A stretch of DNA of 64,000 bases, taken from Trichosphaerium sp. ATCC 40318 (Eukaryota; Discosea; Flabellinia; Trichosidae). Where the stretch lies: positions 1-64,000 of the forward strand of contig JALMLS010000343.1 of assembly GCA_038496445.1 (NCBI GenBank), in the 5' to 3' direction. Positions 1 through 11,458 of this stretch are shown here, piece after piece. The notes beneath the pieces are model-generated. The model saw nothing but the letters and a program-made list of their open reading frames with translations. It was not told the DNA's origin and searched no databases. The position numbers and the translations under genes were made by a program. The stretch's first letter is position 1, and each line of letters starts with the position of its first letter.

Positions 1-61
1 TACATAATACTATATGTATAAGTATCGGCAATGTACATTGCCTACATGCTGTTTAGCAACA

Positions 62-480
62 GCATAGATCCCTAACCCAAACCTTACAAAAAAAAAAAGC
101 CAATTAAAACTCAAAATCGCTTACATCTATATAACTCATCACTATGGATACTAACAAATCAATTATTGCTTGTACCATGTTTATATGGCCTAATAATATA
201 TATGTACATACATAAAGTAATTAAAAATACATTTGTAAATGCAGCCTCCAAATGCAACTGCATAGTAAAAATATTTCAAAATTTGCAAAAAAAAAAAAGT
301 TCGCATGTCGCTCACAGGCCATGTAGTGTATGAATATCATTTTTGATGCTGCATATCATAATAATACATGCTTGTGCCTAACAACACAGCCATGAAAGTA
401 GCAAAATCTAATAAAATCGAAAAAGTAGAGATTTAGGTAACCTTAACCTTAAAAAAATACACAATGTCAACACAACCCTA
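62..480 (+). repeat. Subtelomeric repeat block A, copy 1
   Basis: This block is nearly identical to 2037-2410. The shared order is a poly-A run, the words CTCATCACTATG and GCTTGTACCATG/CACG, TTATATGGCCTAATAA, GTAATTAAAAATACATTTG, GCAGCCTCCAAA, and a closing AGGTAACCTTAACC. Differences are single substitutions and small length changes in A-runs. It has no coding appearance. Confidence 0.75.
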
Positions 481-624
481 ACATAATTTTATGCACGTAT
501 TTAATGCAACATAGCATAAAATGAAGCGCCATATTAATTCAGGCACAAAAATGCCTTCGGCATTTCCGCACCTACCCGCGATGGTTCGTACGGGGCGATA
601 TTCGGTGAATGAAAATCACATAGT

Positions 625-810
625 CCCTAACTCTCATACTTCATAAATAATAAAACAAGACATATTAGTACTTGATACAGCAAGCGCTATATATATGATG
701 ATATACATGGTGAGTAATCAAGGCAACCCTAATGGGTAGACCATAAAATAACAAAAATATTTAATTTCTATCACTATGCTGAATCACATTGTGGATTTAT
801 CACCATGTAA
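625..810 (+). repeat. Subtelomeric repeat block B, copy 1
   Basis: Shares with 3455-3640 an ordered string of words: CTCATACTT, CATATT, AAGCGCTA, TATGATGATATACATGG, then AATCAAGGCAACCCTAATGG and CTATCACTA. It is more diverged than block A. Confidence 0.65.
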
Positions 811-1199
811 ATATGGTAATAATCATGTGGTAATATAACAAGGCATATAGGGTATAGAGGAGCAAGGGGGGGTTGGAGAACAAGGGGGGAAAAATCAACA
901 TTTGGAAAATTGGCATTGCTTTAAGTATCAATGCCTATCAATGCCAAATTATTTTGCTGAACAACATATATTTTATATTTTAGAAATCACACAAAGATTT
1001 GTGATTAGCTTGCAAAATTGGCCTAAATTAGGGCTAGCCATACAGCTACGCATAAGTAAAGGCATAAGCCATATTCAGGCCAATATCCCAAAAAAGTCCA
1101 AAAATCTATTATGGCATGTAGGTAAAAAATTCTATATCATCATCTTACTTGCCATACTTTCATGCATAAATCTAAATTGGCCAATATGCATTTGGGGAC

Positions 1200-1330
1200 A
1201 AAAGTATCTTGAGGTATGGTGGTGAGCCATTCAAAATCAAAAAAAAAATATTTTCAATTTTCACAATTCGTCAGTTTTGAATCGCATATATGCCACCCAC
1301 CAAAATACATGTTTGTACCATGATATACGC
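1200..1330 (+). repeat. Subtelomeric repeat block C, copy 1
   Basis: Resembles 4525-4640. Both carry GGTATGGTG near the start, an A/T-rich stretch, then a TTTTGAATCGCATATATGCC-like word (GGATCACATATATGCCACC in the other copy) followed by CCACCAAA. The match is clearly diverged. Confidence 0.5.
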
Positions 1331-2036
1331 TAAATATTACGACCACACGCAAAATTAGCGCCTTTTTCATAATGCACATGGTTGTGACTACATGCAAAAA
1401 TGTGTTGTAGAAAAAGATGAAAGCAACATATGTATTAATAACTTTACATGGTGAGCACATATGGCAATATCGTTGGTTGCATCATAATCTATGACTAAAA
1501 TTACATACAAGTACATATTTAAGGTTGACATAGGCATTATTGTAATCAAGGCCTCCATACAAACTTCTATTGAATGAAAATAAGCTGGATTTTGGCTGCC
1601 AAAAGCAAAAAAAAAAGCCCCAAAAATGGCTATCTCAGCATGTATGCCACCAACACAAATCTAGTTGCTTTTACCAACATCGCGGCGGTGTTTTACATAA
1701 GAAAAAAGTATTCTATTTTTTGAAGGGTTATTCTCAAGGGTCAGAATCTGCTAAAACATTTGGCACCTCTGTAGTAGTACCTTAACCCTTTACAACAAGC
1801 TTTAAAAAGAAATGTTGTGGTAGATAGTTTCTTAAAAACTATTTTACCAAAAGAATAAAAAATTATCTTAGTTACCAATAAAAGATTATCTTATTCTCAT
1901 AGTCATTAATAGATATGAAAATAAATAATATCACATTATGTTGCCATGCATGTATAAATATGAATTTAAATTACAATTTAGCTACACATGATATACTAAA
2001 AACTTTGTGTATATGAGAAATGTGCATACATATTTT

Positions 2037-2410
2037 TTACCAAAAAAAAAAGCCAATTACAAACTCAAAATTGCTTACATCTATATAACTCATCACTATG
2101 AATACCTACAAATGAATTATTGCTTGTACCACGTTTATATGGCCTAATAACATATATGTACATACATAAAGTAATTAAAAATACATTTGTAAATGCAGCC
2201 TCCAAACGCAACTGCATGGTAAAAATATTTCAAAATTTGCAAAAAAAAAAAGTTCACATGTTGCTCACGGGCCATGTAGTGCACGAATATCATTTTCGAT
2301 GCTGCATACCATAATAATACATGCCTGTGCCTAGCAGCACAGCTATGAAAATAGCAAAATCTAATAAAATCGAAAAAGTAGAGGTTTAGGTAACCTTAAC
2401 CCTAAAACCA
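2037..2410 (+). repeat. Subtelomeric repeat block A, copy 2
   Basis: Second copy of the block at 62-480, in direct orientation and about 1.97 kb away. It is followed, as in copy 1, by a weaker match to block B (3455-3640), but here a 928-bp inverted-repeat element lies between A and B. Confidence 0.75.
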
Positions 2411-2483
2411 ACTACCAAAAAAGGCAAGTCTTGCTCATTAAGCGAAAATATACACTAAATATTAAAAAACTTAGTACTTCTAC

Positions 2484-3411
2484 CAGGGCTGAAACTAAAC
2501 AAGGCTTTGCCTTAAATATGAAGGCATTTTTTTAAAATCAGGCATTGATGGCAAAAATCAGGCATGCAAAAATGGCAATGCCTGATTTTGTAAAGGCAAT
2601 GGCAGAAAAGGCAAAAATCAGGCATTGAAATAAGGCTTTGTTGGGCAATGCCTTAATTGTTGCAATGCCTTGTTTTTTTTAGGCAATGCCTGCCCTAGTT
2701 TTTTTATGCATTGCCAGCCTTAAATTTACAGGCACCAATTAGGCATTGGTTGTGTACACATTGTACATTAAGGATACATTGGTTTAAGGTAAGTTTCCAC
2801 CACACCAACACTTCCTAAACATTTTTTTTCATTTACTACTGACGTTTTATATAGACGACGTCACCAAGCGCTTAGTATTTTATGGATTCTAACGAAACTA
2901 CCGCCATTCGAACCGCAGCACCCAAATGCACCTACTACAGGAGTATAGGTACTTTAAACCATTTTTCCAGTCCACGAAAATTATACCAATAATTTGTTAA
3001 TTTTTTTTTCTAGCTAAAGGTTTTTTTTCACATGGAGGACATTGAAGTTTTTTGTGTTTTGTGTACTGTACTTTAATAAATGAATCACAATTGTATGCCT
3101 ATATAAAGCCTTGTTTTATGAGTATATGGTGCCTGGGTTATGCCCAAAAATTGAGGGCAAAAATGCCTTATTGTTGCCCAAAAAATGAGGCATTATTGGA
3201 CCAACAATGCAGGCTATTTTAAGGCTAATTAGTGACCAGTTGCTTGCTATTTGGCCCAAATATGAGGCTTCAAAGCCCAAAATTACAAGGCAATGCCTCA
3301 TATTTGTCCATTTTTTTTGGCAAAAACAAGGCAATTTGGTGAAAAATAAGGCTGTATTTGGTGGCAAAAAAAAGGCTTTTGCAAAAAAAGCCTTATTTAG
3401 TTTCAGCCCTG
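2484..3411. mobile_element. 928-bp terminal-inverted-repeat element, non-autonomous
   Basis: The left end CAGGGCTGAAACTAAA (2484-2499) is the exact reverse complement of 3396-3411, and similarity continues inward (AAGGC on both sides). Both subterminal regions are packed with AGGCA/GGCAATGCC motifs, so each end carries many short inverted motifs. Inside there is no transposase-sized reading frame. The bases TAC flank both ends, which could be a 3-bp target duplication. The 8-bp duplication expected of hAT elements is not evident. CAGGG-type termini and subterminal motif arrays recall hAT-like MITEs, but the superfamily is an inference. Confidence 0.65.
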
Positions 3412-3454
3412 TACAAAAACACCTCATAACTATACACCAAGGTAATATATATAG

Positions 3455-3640
3455 CTCATACTTTATACACAATAAATTAAGGCATATTGACATAAGATAC
3501 ATCAAGCGCTACATGTATGATGATATACATGGCGAATAATCAAGGCAACCCTAATGGATAAAGTTATAAAATGAAAAAAAATATATATTTGCTATCACTA
3601 CTGAATGCCATGATCATTTAGGACCAAATCATTGTTATTT
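3455..3640 (+). repeat. Subtelomeric repeat block B, copy 2
   Basis: Diverged direct copy of 625-810, lying just after the right end of the inverted-repeat element. Its position relative to block A copy 2 matches copy 1 once that element is removed. Confidence 0.65.
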
Positions 3641-4524
3641 CTATGTAGCTACAATATAATACTTTATAAAAATATATTGTATGATAACATGGATGATATT
3701 TTAACTGTTATTTACACCATTTTTTTATACAAATCAAAAATCAATAGCATTTTTGCATGTTGACATTGCAAAAAAATCCTCATTTTAATACTAAGATGGT
3801 ATATTCTTTTATAAAAGGTATGGTATAACTCTAATAATCAAATATAAAAGCAATTATGTATGTTATTTTAACATAAGTGGCCTTGATAAGCATAAAAACC
3901 ACGAAGAAAAATAAAAAAGCTATAATTCTCAATAAAACATCTGTGTCGCTGCATTAAAAACATCTATTGTATTCATGTTTTACAAATCATCAAGCACCAT
4001 GCTTGAGATCATGTATGTGCAATAAAATGCAAATATATGATATAAGTCCAACAAAATAAATGAATTGCATAAACACACACAAAAAAATTATTGGCACTAT
4101 AAAAAGCTCTATGCCAATATAATTTTACACCCATGATAACATCTCCAAATAAATAAAAAATAGCCATATAACAAAGATATATGGCATCAAGAGGTACCAT
4201 GGAGGCAAAGCTGTTTTTGGCAAAAATGGCATTTTTTTGGTTTTTTTACCATAAAGTATGATTGTAGGTAGCTTCATCAAGATCATCTATGTATATATAG
4301 TAAATTACAAGATGATGCCATGATGTTTGTTAATAGGAAAATGAAGAATCGCACACCATAGATAATATATGGGGGGGTTGGTGCATCAACAAACAATGTC
4401 ATCATTTTTGGCCAAAAAGGGCACGAACTCAAAATGCTTCTAAGCCTTCAAATCCAACCATTATTTTTGTTTTTATATAAACTTATATAAAGTATACTAA
4501 GATGGCATAACAATTAAAGTAAAT

Positions 4525-4640
4525 ATTCATAGGGGGTATGGTGAACGACCACTAAAAAATGAAAAAATGGAGGAAATTTCTACATTTTCCTGATTTTGGA
4601 TCACATATATGCCACCCCACCAAATAAACTGTATATCTCT
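4525..4640 (+). repeat. Subtelomeric repeat block C, copy 2
   Basis: Diverged direct copy of 1200-1330. It completes the A-B-C order of the second unit. Confidence 0.5.
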
Positions 4641-5084
4641 TATTATTACTATGTCAAGTACTATATATCCTCAGTCGCCATCGATCCATCATGTTGTTGG
4701 CCATGACCATTTTCGAAAACATATGCTATAAAAGGTAAAACATATAAATTAATTAATAACTATTCATGATGGATAGGTATGACAAAATAGATGAATGCAT
4801 TGGATTCCTTGAGCAAAATTACATACATGTATATGTATAAGTGAAACATAGATGATCATGTAACTGCAGCCTCCAAGCAAAGATGTATCCAATTTTTTGT
4901 TAAAAAAATCCCATTGGAAAAATCAAAAAAAATCCAAAAATCAAAGAATGGCTCACCAAATCGACGTATACTGCTATAAAATCCTACAAACCACCAACAA
5001 TCGGGTAATTTATATCAATGTATAAGGTACAAAAAACGAAATTGGCTTAAGCGATATGATAAGGTATGTGGTAATGCATGGTTC

Positions 5085-5455
5085 AAATTAAATCCCTAAC
5101 CCTAATTGTTGTTGTAGTCTATTAGGGCTAGGGTTTTGGCTGGTAATTACAATCTGTGGTTTAGGGCTAGGGTTAGGGTTACAACCCTAATGGCACATAC
5201 ATGATTTACGCTTTTAATCATTGACTGGAGTTAGGGTTTAGGGTTTGCTTCTCCTATGCTAGGGCTTAGCTTAGGGTTAGGGCTAAACCCTACTTAGTAT
5301 TATGGTTTGTGCCTTGGTTTTAGTGACTTCCCTCTTATTGTTAGGTATGTTTGTTTTGTAGCAATACTGTTCAATGCAGTAACAGCATTTTTTATAGCTG
5401 GTCTTGAAAACACATGTTTACTGTTAGGGTTAGGTATTATTGTTTGGATTAGGGT
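5085..5455 (+). repeat. Degenerate telomere-like TTAGGG/CCCTAA repeats
   Basis: Many copies of TTAGGG, CTAGGG and TTTAGGG on this strand, with CCCTAA on the other, are interspersed with unrelated sequence (for example around 5085-5100, 5125-5190, 5228-5295 and 5424-5435). They are not a uniform tandem array. Their position at the border between repeat-rich and gene-rich DNA fits an interstitial telomeric tract. Confidence 0.6.
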
Positions 5456-5544
5456 AATGTATTAATATGGTTTATATTGCCTACGACTTTGCTTACTACA
5501 GACCTTTTATGGTAAAGTCAACAAATGTATTGCATCTTTATACA

Positions 5545-6199
5545 ATGTCTGAGGATAACGTTAACGATCAAGGTCTAAGAACTGATGGTAACATCACCGC
5601 AGAAGAAGCCCGTATGGCCAGAATAATGGCCAAAAAACAAAAAGAAATTAATATTAGAAACCAAACAGTGGTACCTGTAGCCCCAAAGGAGTCTGTACGT
5701 ACACCGCTATTAAAAAAAAGCTAAAAAAAACTCGCTAAAACTTACGTCACACATCAGGACTGGGTTATTAGCCTTGTAGACCTACCGTCTGCGCCAAACC
5801 AGCAAGTTGAAGTGCTCGTAGCTGGCAAATCTGTATTTATTAGCCCAAACCCGTCAGGTGACGCAAAAGTCACTGCAAAGGTTAACGCTAACTTAGCGGG
5901 CTTTAGCCAAGCAAATGAGATAACTGTACGCCTACGTCCACGCTACTCAGCGCTTGCTAACGAATTTTTTAAGCTCAAAATACCTGTAATGGGTTTTCAA
6001 GGCGGTAAAAAGTTCTCTTTGAACGACGGAGGTACGCACAAACAATCTCGTTGAAAGAAAAACCGAAAAAAAATTATGCTTGGCATTCGTAATGTCAAAA
6101 AACAAAGCTGTTGCAACACTAAATTTCACAATAGGTTACATCATGTTCAAGTTTACGCCTCAAGGTTTAGCTATGCAACAACGAAACACACCTTTCTAA
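5545..6199 (+). CDS. Unknown 171-residue protein, three exons
   Basis: Exons 5545-5694, 5758-6031 and 6108-6199 join in phase. The first intron starts GTACGT and ends CAG, the second starts GTACGC and ends AAAG. An in-frame TAA at 5722 lies inside intron 1, so this is not a pseudogene. The N-terminal 50 residues are acidic then helical and charged (AEEARMARIMAKKQKEI). The remainder looks like a compact beta-rich domain (SDWVISLVDLPSAP, then LRPRYSALANEFFKLKIPV). No signal peptide or membrane span is seen and I do not recognise the family. An AATAAA lies about 50 bases after the stop. It is the first gene inside the subtelomere. Confidence 0.7.
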
Positions 6200-6412
6200 G
6201 CTTTTTTTTTTGCATAAATACTTTTATTTTATTCATGTCAAAAAAAAAAACTAAATAAAGCCGAAAAAAAAAATGTGACTGTTCACTGTTTGTGTCCTGC
6301 GTTTCTGGTATCTCTAGAATCCCCTCGTGCAGAGTTCCGTCTGTTCTTGTTACCACTGCGCTTTGAGTGACGTTGTGGGACACCTCCACGAGCTTTCTGA
6401 ATTTCAAATACT

Positions 6413-9181
6413 TCACGCTTCAACAAGTGAATGTATTTGCACTACAATGCGATCGTCAGCAAACAAGTAGGTATTGGTGGTACTAAATGTTGCTTGGAAA
6501 GAAAAATAATAAAAATGGAATGTGCCAAAGTGGATTGAAAAGCAGTCATTAACGTAGACAAACTCTCCACCTAACCTGGCTTTATTTTGCTATTCGAAGT
6601 CTAGTTGCAAGTGTTTACACATATGGGATCAATGTACGCTCGTACGCAATCAAGAGTAAACAGCTGAACCGTCTCGGAAAAATGCCAATAGGGTTTTCAA
6701 CAAAAAAAAAAGCAAAGGTGCCAAAAAAGAAAATGCCGCTGAAAGTTGTGCGTACCTCAACTTTTTTACAAACGCCTTGGTGAGCGAAATCGTAGCAGTA
6801 TGTAAAGTTTGCGTTGTTGCCTTGTGGTTGAGGAATAAACGTATGAGGAATTGCATTACGCCTAGATCGCCACTGTAGAGGGACATAAGGAAGAGTCACT
6901 TTATCAACTGTCGGTAAATCACGCTGATAGGCATGCAAATCAAATGTATTTGAGGCATCACCAGAGTCATCTTGCACATCAGGCATTTCCTCGTCTTCTT
7001 TGGAGCCTTCGTCATCGATCTCGTCATCAATGGACAATGTCAGAGCTGAGGTGTCAGTACTCTGTTTGTGGGTTTTTTGTTCGATAATGCTTTTGTACAA
7101 GGTAACGGTATCTTTCTTGGAAGGTTTGTGCAGCAAGTATACACCCGGACTAGACAACTTGACTTGTGTGAGTACAGCTGATATCGCTTTAATCATGCGC
7201 ATATCCCTTGATAGCAACGTCAGGTCAGAACAAAAAAAAAACGGGGAAAAAAAAAAGGGGTACCTAAACTGGGTATTATACGCAAGTACTTCACTCTCAT
7301 CCTCGGTGACATCCACGGATACAACTGTTCCTTCGTGTGCACTCAATCGCACAAACAAACCTCCCACTGATGCAGTCTTTTCGAGATAAGCTGAAATCCA
7401 ACGCTCTCCCAACTCAAAAGTTGTTTGTTCTTCCAGGCCAAGATCGCTACGATACTCCAGCTTCACAAATGCGTGTTTGGGCTGCCCCCGAATTGTACAA
7501 TCATGTCGCGTGCGAATAAGAACGTTTGCATAGCCTGTTGGTGAAGAGGCACGCCACAAGTCGTACTTGGCATGCAACTCACTCGGCATTTTATTTCCTC
7601 TACCAAACGATAACAAGGTGGATATGGTTGTGTTATAAAACTCTTGTTGTATTTCCCTTGGTGTAAGGGTTTGGGGAAGAAGGGGAGCGTCCACATATGC
7701 GACAAATCGCCGTTTACCTTGCGGTTGTGTAACTACATGCACAGGCAATGTCCATTCCTAAACACATGTGAGTTGGGACAACAACAAATAAAAACACTGT
7801 TAAGAGGGTTTTTTTTTTTTTCCGTACCTCTTCAAAGATGGGAGGGTAGTTATTAGCTATTGTTTTAAGTGCCTCAATAGAGATGACAATGTCAATTGGG
7901 TGCGAGGATAGCATGGTACCTGAGTTTGGTTAGAAAACAAAACAAACAACTTTTTTCGAAAAAAGCGTTCTTACCAATTTCCTTGTCAGCAGCAATTGAA
8001 ACATTCTTGCTCTGGTGATCGTTGAACAACGTTGTGGCCTGTATCTCTTCGTACTTCTTTATAACATTTCCAAAGTCTATAGGTGCAACATCAGCGGGCA
8101 CACCCTAAAGGAACAGAGTTTTAGCGAAAACTGTCAATAGCGAAAAATGGTGGAATCAAAAACAAAATTCTCTACTATTTTCAGTCTCGGGAGTGATCAC
8201 ATTTAATTCAATCCTACACTGCTTTTTTGCATCACATAGGCAGATTGCTTTCGGAAATTTGTAAAAAGAGGTTGCAAAAAAATACGTACAACGGAGCTAA
8301 TGCTCTTCTGAAATTCGAACTTGTAGTCTTCTCCAGGCTGAGTTGTAAGGGTTATCTTAGCCATCTCCTTGTACCTACCGCGAGCTAAATTTATTAACAA
8401 GTTCAAGAGTAGCCAAGAAAAAAAAAAAAAAAAAAAAAAAAAAGGACAAAGCCAAAAAAGTACGTACTTGCGTGGCAACGAAGTACCGCATTCACTTTTA
8501 GCGGCATAAAACTTGTTCATAAAGCCACCCACTACTGGTGGTAGTTGAACATAGCGGTGCATCAACTTTCGTGCGTTCTCACTGTCAAGCCTTCTAAAGG
8601 AAGCGCACTCTCGTTGAACAATGACAGACAAGTCCATAAACTCTTTACTGCGCCTACCACTGGCGTCGTTCATCAGAGCGAGAAAGCGGGTGTGTTGTGT
8701 ATGTGTCAACGCCGACAAACGCAAGCTTCCAGCATAAGTCGGTAGAGAACGTTGTGGAATAGAGGCAGTAGTCGGAGGGTTGGTTCGAGACGGCGGCCGC
8801 TGGCTAGGAGGTGCCTGTGGCAGCGCAGTGACTGAGTCTTCCGTGCCTTTCTTCTTCGACACTAGTTGCTTCTCGCGTTGTTTTGAAGTTGTAGTTGTGC
8901 CGCTCGCATTGGTGTATACAAACGCCGCATTGTTGAATGGTTGCGCCGTTACCTCGTTATATTTTTCATAGGTATCCTCGTCCAAAAATGATTCTGAAGA
9001 AGGCGTAGGGATTATGGCATCTGATATTAGAAACTCAGGGACGTCTATCAATACGTGCTGTGGCAGCTCCTTTAGTTTCTCAAATCTACAACAAACATTT
9101 TTGGTTAGCTATTACCTCTTTTTGTTGTTAAAAGAACATGCTAGTTCCTAAATCAAACGCGTACGAAAATTTTTCTTCCAT
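6413..9181 (-). CDS. ICE2: ICE2/NARG2-like little elongation complex subunit
   Basis: Exon 1 is tiny (9165-9181, MEEKF). The following exons 8468-9085, 8290-8374, 7975-8104, 7828-7919, 7264-7757 and 6756-7206 all agree in phase. The C-terminal half matches the NARG2_C domain as I know it: EEWTLPVHVV, VDAPLLPQTLTPRE, KYDLWRASSP, VLIRTRHD, FVKLEYRSDLG and GVYLLHKPSK. In animals ICE2 works with ELL in snRNA gene transcription by RNA polymerase II. The N-terminal part is low-complexity and helical. The 187-base intron at 8105-8289 could hide one more short exon (near 8214-8243). The 3' end is uncertain. A simple model stops at 6601. The GTACGA donor after 6646 and short in-phase exons carry the frame to a stop at 6413, and another splice could reach 6283. 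The tail before this contains a CYDFAHQGVCKK motif reminiscent of half a CCCH finger. Confidence 0.62.
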
Positions 9182-9473
9182 TTTGCTCACTCAGCGTCTC
9201 TAAATGTTCCCAATGCCACTCGCAATACACTAGATGGGCGTTGCAGACTATACACAGGCAAGCGTTGCGGGATGGAGAAAGCCAAGAACATGCTGATACA
9301 ATTTTTTGGTTTGTTTTTTTTGGTCTTCCAAAAAAATAGCAAAAAAAAAGTCCACCAGTTTCTATTAATTGCTGTGTCAGCTTAATTTTTACGCTACATA
9401 CAAAACCAAAAGAAGCACTTTACGAGTAGCTCCGCACTTTAGTACTTTTTTTTTTTGGTTCAAACTATTCGTT

Positions 9474-11163
9474 ATGGCTGCTACCAATCCTAAATGGGCG
9501 CCTTTCGATCCTGTTTCGCGTGGGCTCTCCCCTACGTTCCGTTTAACTGACTTCTCACGCCTTAAGGGCTGAGGTACGTAGTTAGAGCTACAATACTGTT
9601 CTAAAAATCACGAAAAGGATGTAAGATCCCACAAGAAGAGTTGAAGGAGCTTCTTGCGGGTACGTTTTTTTTTCTTTTGCTGCTTTTCGTCATCATGCGA
9701 AAAGTGAGCCTGTCGGTGCAGCAATCTTATTGCACGAAATCACTGACGTGCTGGTAGGCGTTGCGGATTCCCATGTGTCAAAAGATTGCTCAGTGATGCC
9801 AACCAAGATCCCCAACGTCTACCAAGTCTCCACTACCGACGTGCGTTTGCATTTTTTTTTGAACGAAAAAAAAGTTATGTACTGTAACTTCTTAATAAAT
9901 TGCTCTCTTAGTTCTTCTATCCTCTTGTGGAAGACCCCTACCTACAAGGGCGCATCGCTTGCGCGAATGTGCTAAGTGACTTGTATAGTATGGGTATTTA
10001 TGACTGCGACTCAAATGTACGTAATTTATCTTTTTTGCCAATTGTGTAATATTAATCCAAACTTTTTTGCCATTTTTACTTTATTTACTGTAATTCATTT
10101 TGAAACTAGCTGATGATACTCGCTGCATCTGATCAAATGACGGACTCCGATAGAAAAATATGTACTCGCTTGATGATTGAAGGTTACACTGGTATGTTAA
10201 ATAGTTTTTTTGTTTTGCTTGGACGCACTTGTTTAATTTTACCTAGCTTGCTCTAGAGAAGCAGGAATTGACGTTACCGGCGGACAAACAGTTATAAATC
10301 CTTGGCCAATTATTGGCGGCGTAGCGATGGCTGTATGCACAATGGAAGATATTATAATGTATGTTACTTTTCGCCTTTTTTTTTTCTTGCCATTCTCAGG
10401 GATACTCACTCGTTAACAGGCCAGAAAATGCAGAAGAAGGTGATGTTCTCGTATTGACTAAACCAATTGGTACACAATTAGCGGTCAATGCTTTCCAATG
10501 GATGAATCAAAATAATGCAAATGCTGCTAAAGTCAAACAAAAGTTAACGGATGAGCAAGGTAAACCACCCTCTCATCATTTGTACAATAACTCAATTTAT
10601 TTTTTAAGTAACGCAGGCTTTTGCCGCCGCACAGAACTCAATGGTTAGACTCAGCAGGACCGCAGCAAAACTCATGCACAAGCACCACGCCCGTGCTTCA
10701 ACTGATGTCACAGGTGCGGCCTATTCTTTGTATTTTTAATCCTGTACTCTTCACGTGTTATGTCCTGAGATTATCATTTTTAGGTTTTGGAATTTTAGGG
10801 CACACAACGAACTTAGCTGAAAATTCTAAAGCCGCTGTCGATATGGAATTGACGGCGCTTCCAATAATAAAAAATATGGCTCTCATCGATGAGATGTTCT
10901 CATTCTTTCATTTACTTGAAGGCAAATCTGCTGAAACTTCAGGTACTTGTAATTGATGGGGTATTACTTATTTGTTACTTACTAAACATTTCGCAAAAGG
11001 TGGTTTGTTGATTGCATTCAAGCCTGCTGATGCAATCGCATTTTGTAAAGATATTGAAGAAGAAGAGGGTTATCCAGCATGGCAAGTAGGTCGTGTCGTC
11101 AAACGTAAAGGAAAAGCGAATACTGCGCGTATTGTGGAGAATGTGCGCGTTATAGAAGTGTAA
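9474..11163 (+). CDS. SEPHS: Selenophosphate synthetase with in-frame UGA (selenocysteine)
   Basis: Makes selenophosphate from selenide and ATP for selenocysteine tRNA charging. Ten exons join in phase (9474-9573, 9618-9659, 9722-9840, 9912-10016, 10110-10191, 10247-10358, 10420-10559, 10609-10713, 10784-10942, 11000-11163) to give 375 residues, the usual family length. Family motifs are clear: [10 protein letters not shown], then [87 protein letters not shown] and a C-terminal RVIEV. The codon at the catalytic Cys/Sec position (residue 33, bases 9570-9572) is TGA, followed after intron 1 by [13 protein letters not shown]. Every other exon is open and a SECIS-like hairpin follows the stop, so the TGA reads as selenocysteine, not a nonsense mutation. 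Confidence 0.95.
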
Positions 11164-11190
11164 CTGGTGATGAAATAGAAAACTGAGCGA

Positions 11191-11274
11191 GGTAATTTAG
11201 TAGTGTTTTACAATGAACTCTTAGCCGCCAAGCTGTATGGCCCGGTTTGGAGTGACACACAAATAAATACTACC
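11191..11274 (+). promoter_or_regulatory. Candidate eukaryotic SECIS element in the 3' UTR
   Basis: It starts 27 bases after the selenophosphate synthetase stop. ATGA lies at 11213-11216 and TGA at 11253-11255, as in the non-Watson-Crick quartet. Between them 11218-11227 can pair with 11243-11252, with G-U pairs and one mismatch. An unpaired AA sits at 11230-11231, 13 bases after the ATGA, the distance expected for the conserved apical adenines. A lower stem can form from GTAGT (11200-11204) with ACTAC (11269-11273). Read by eye, not folded. Confidence 0.72.
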
Positions 11275-11458
11275 AGATTCTGTAAATTAACAAGCGTTGC
11301 TTACTAAAGCCCTATTATTTGATTAAAATTTGTTGTAGCCCTCTTTTCACATTGTGGCGTATGGATCTAAGCAGTCACTTGTACTTTTTTACCTTACAAA
11401 AAAAAAAGCAAAACATTAAAGTAACCTCAGAGACGAGTTATACAAATTGACAATTTTA

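Larger units (their letters stand above)
1..5440. other. Subtelomeric gene-poor region
   Basis: AT-rich DNA with many poly-A/poly-T runs, scattered CCCTAA/TTAGGG-like words, and no reading frame longer than about 130 codons. None of those frames resembles a known family or can be spliced into a longer protein with the GTACG-type introns used by the genes further in. It is built from repeated blocks listed separately and ends in degenerate telomere-like repeats. I read it as the inner part of a chromosome end. The terminal array itself is not in the window. Confidence 0.7.

Noticed and set aside
902-4200. Short open frames in the subtelomeric region
   Set aside because: They fall in repeats or AT-rich DNA, lack motifs and are not conserved between the two repeat copies.
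5722-5724. In-frame TAA suggesting a broken gene at 5.5-6.2 kb
   Set aside because: It lies inside a GTACGT..CAG intron (5695-5757) that leaves the frame intact.
9570-9572. Premature TGA suggesting a selenophosphate synthetase pseudogene
   Set aside because: It is exactly at the catalytic Sec position, the rest is intact and a SECIS-like hairpin follows.
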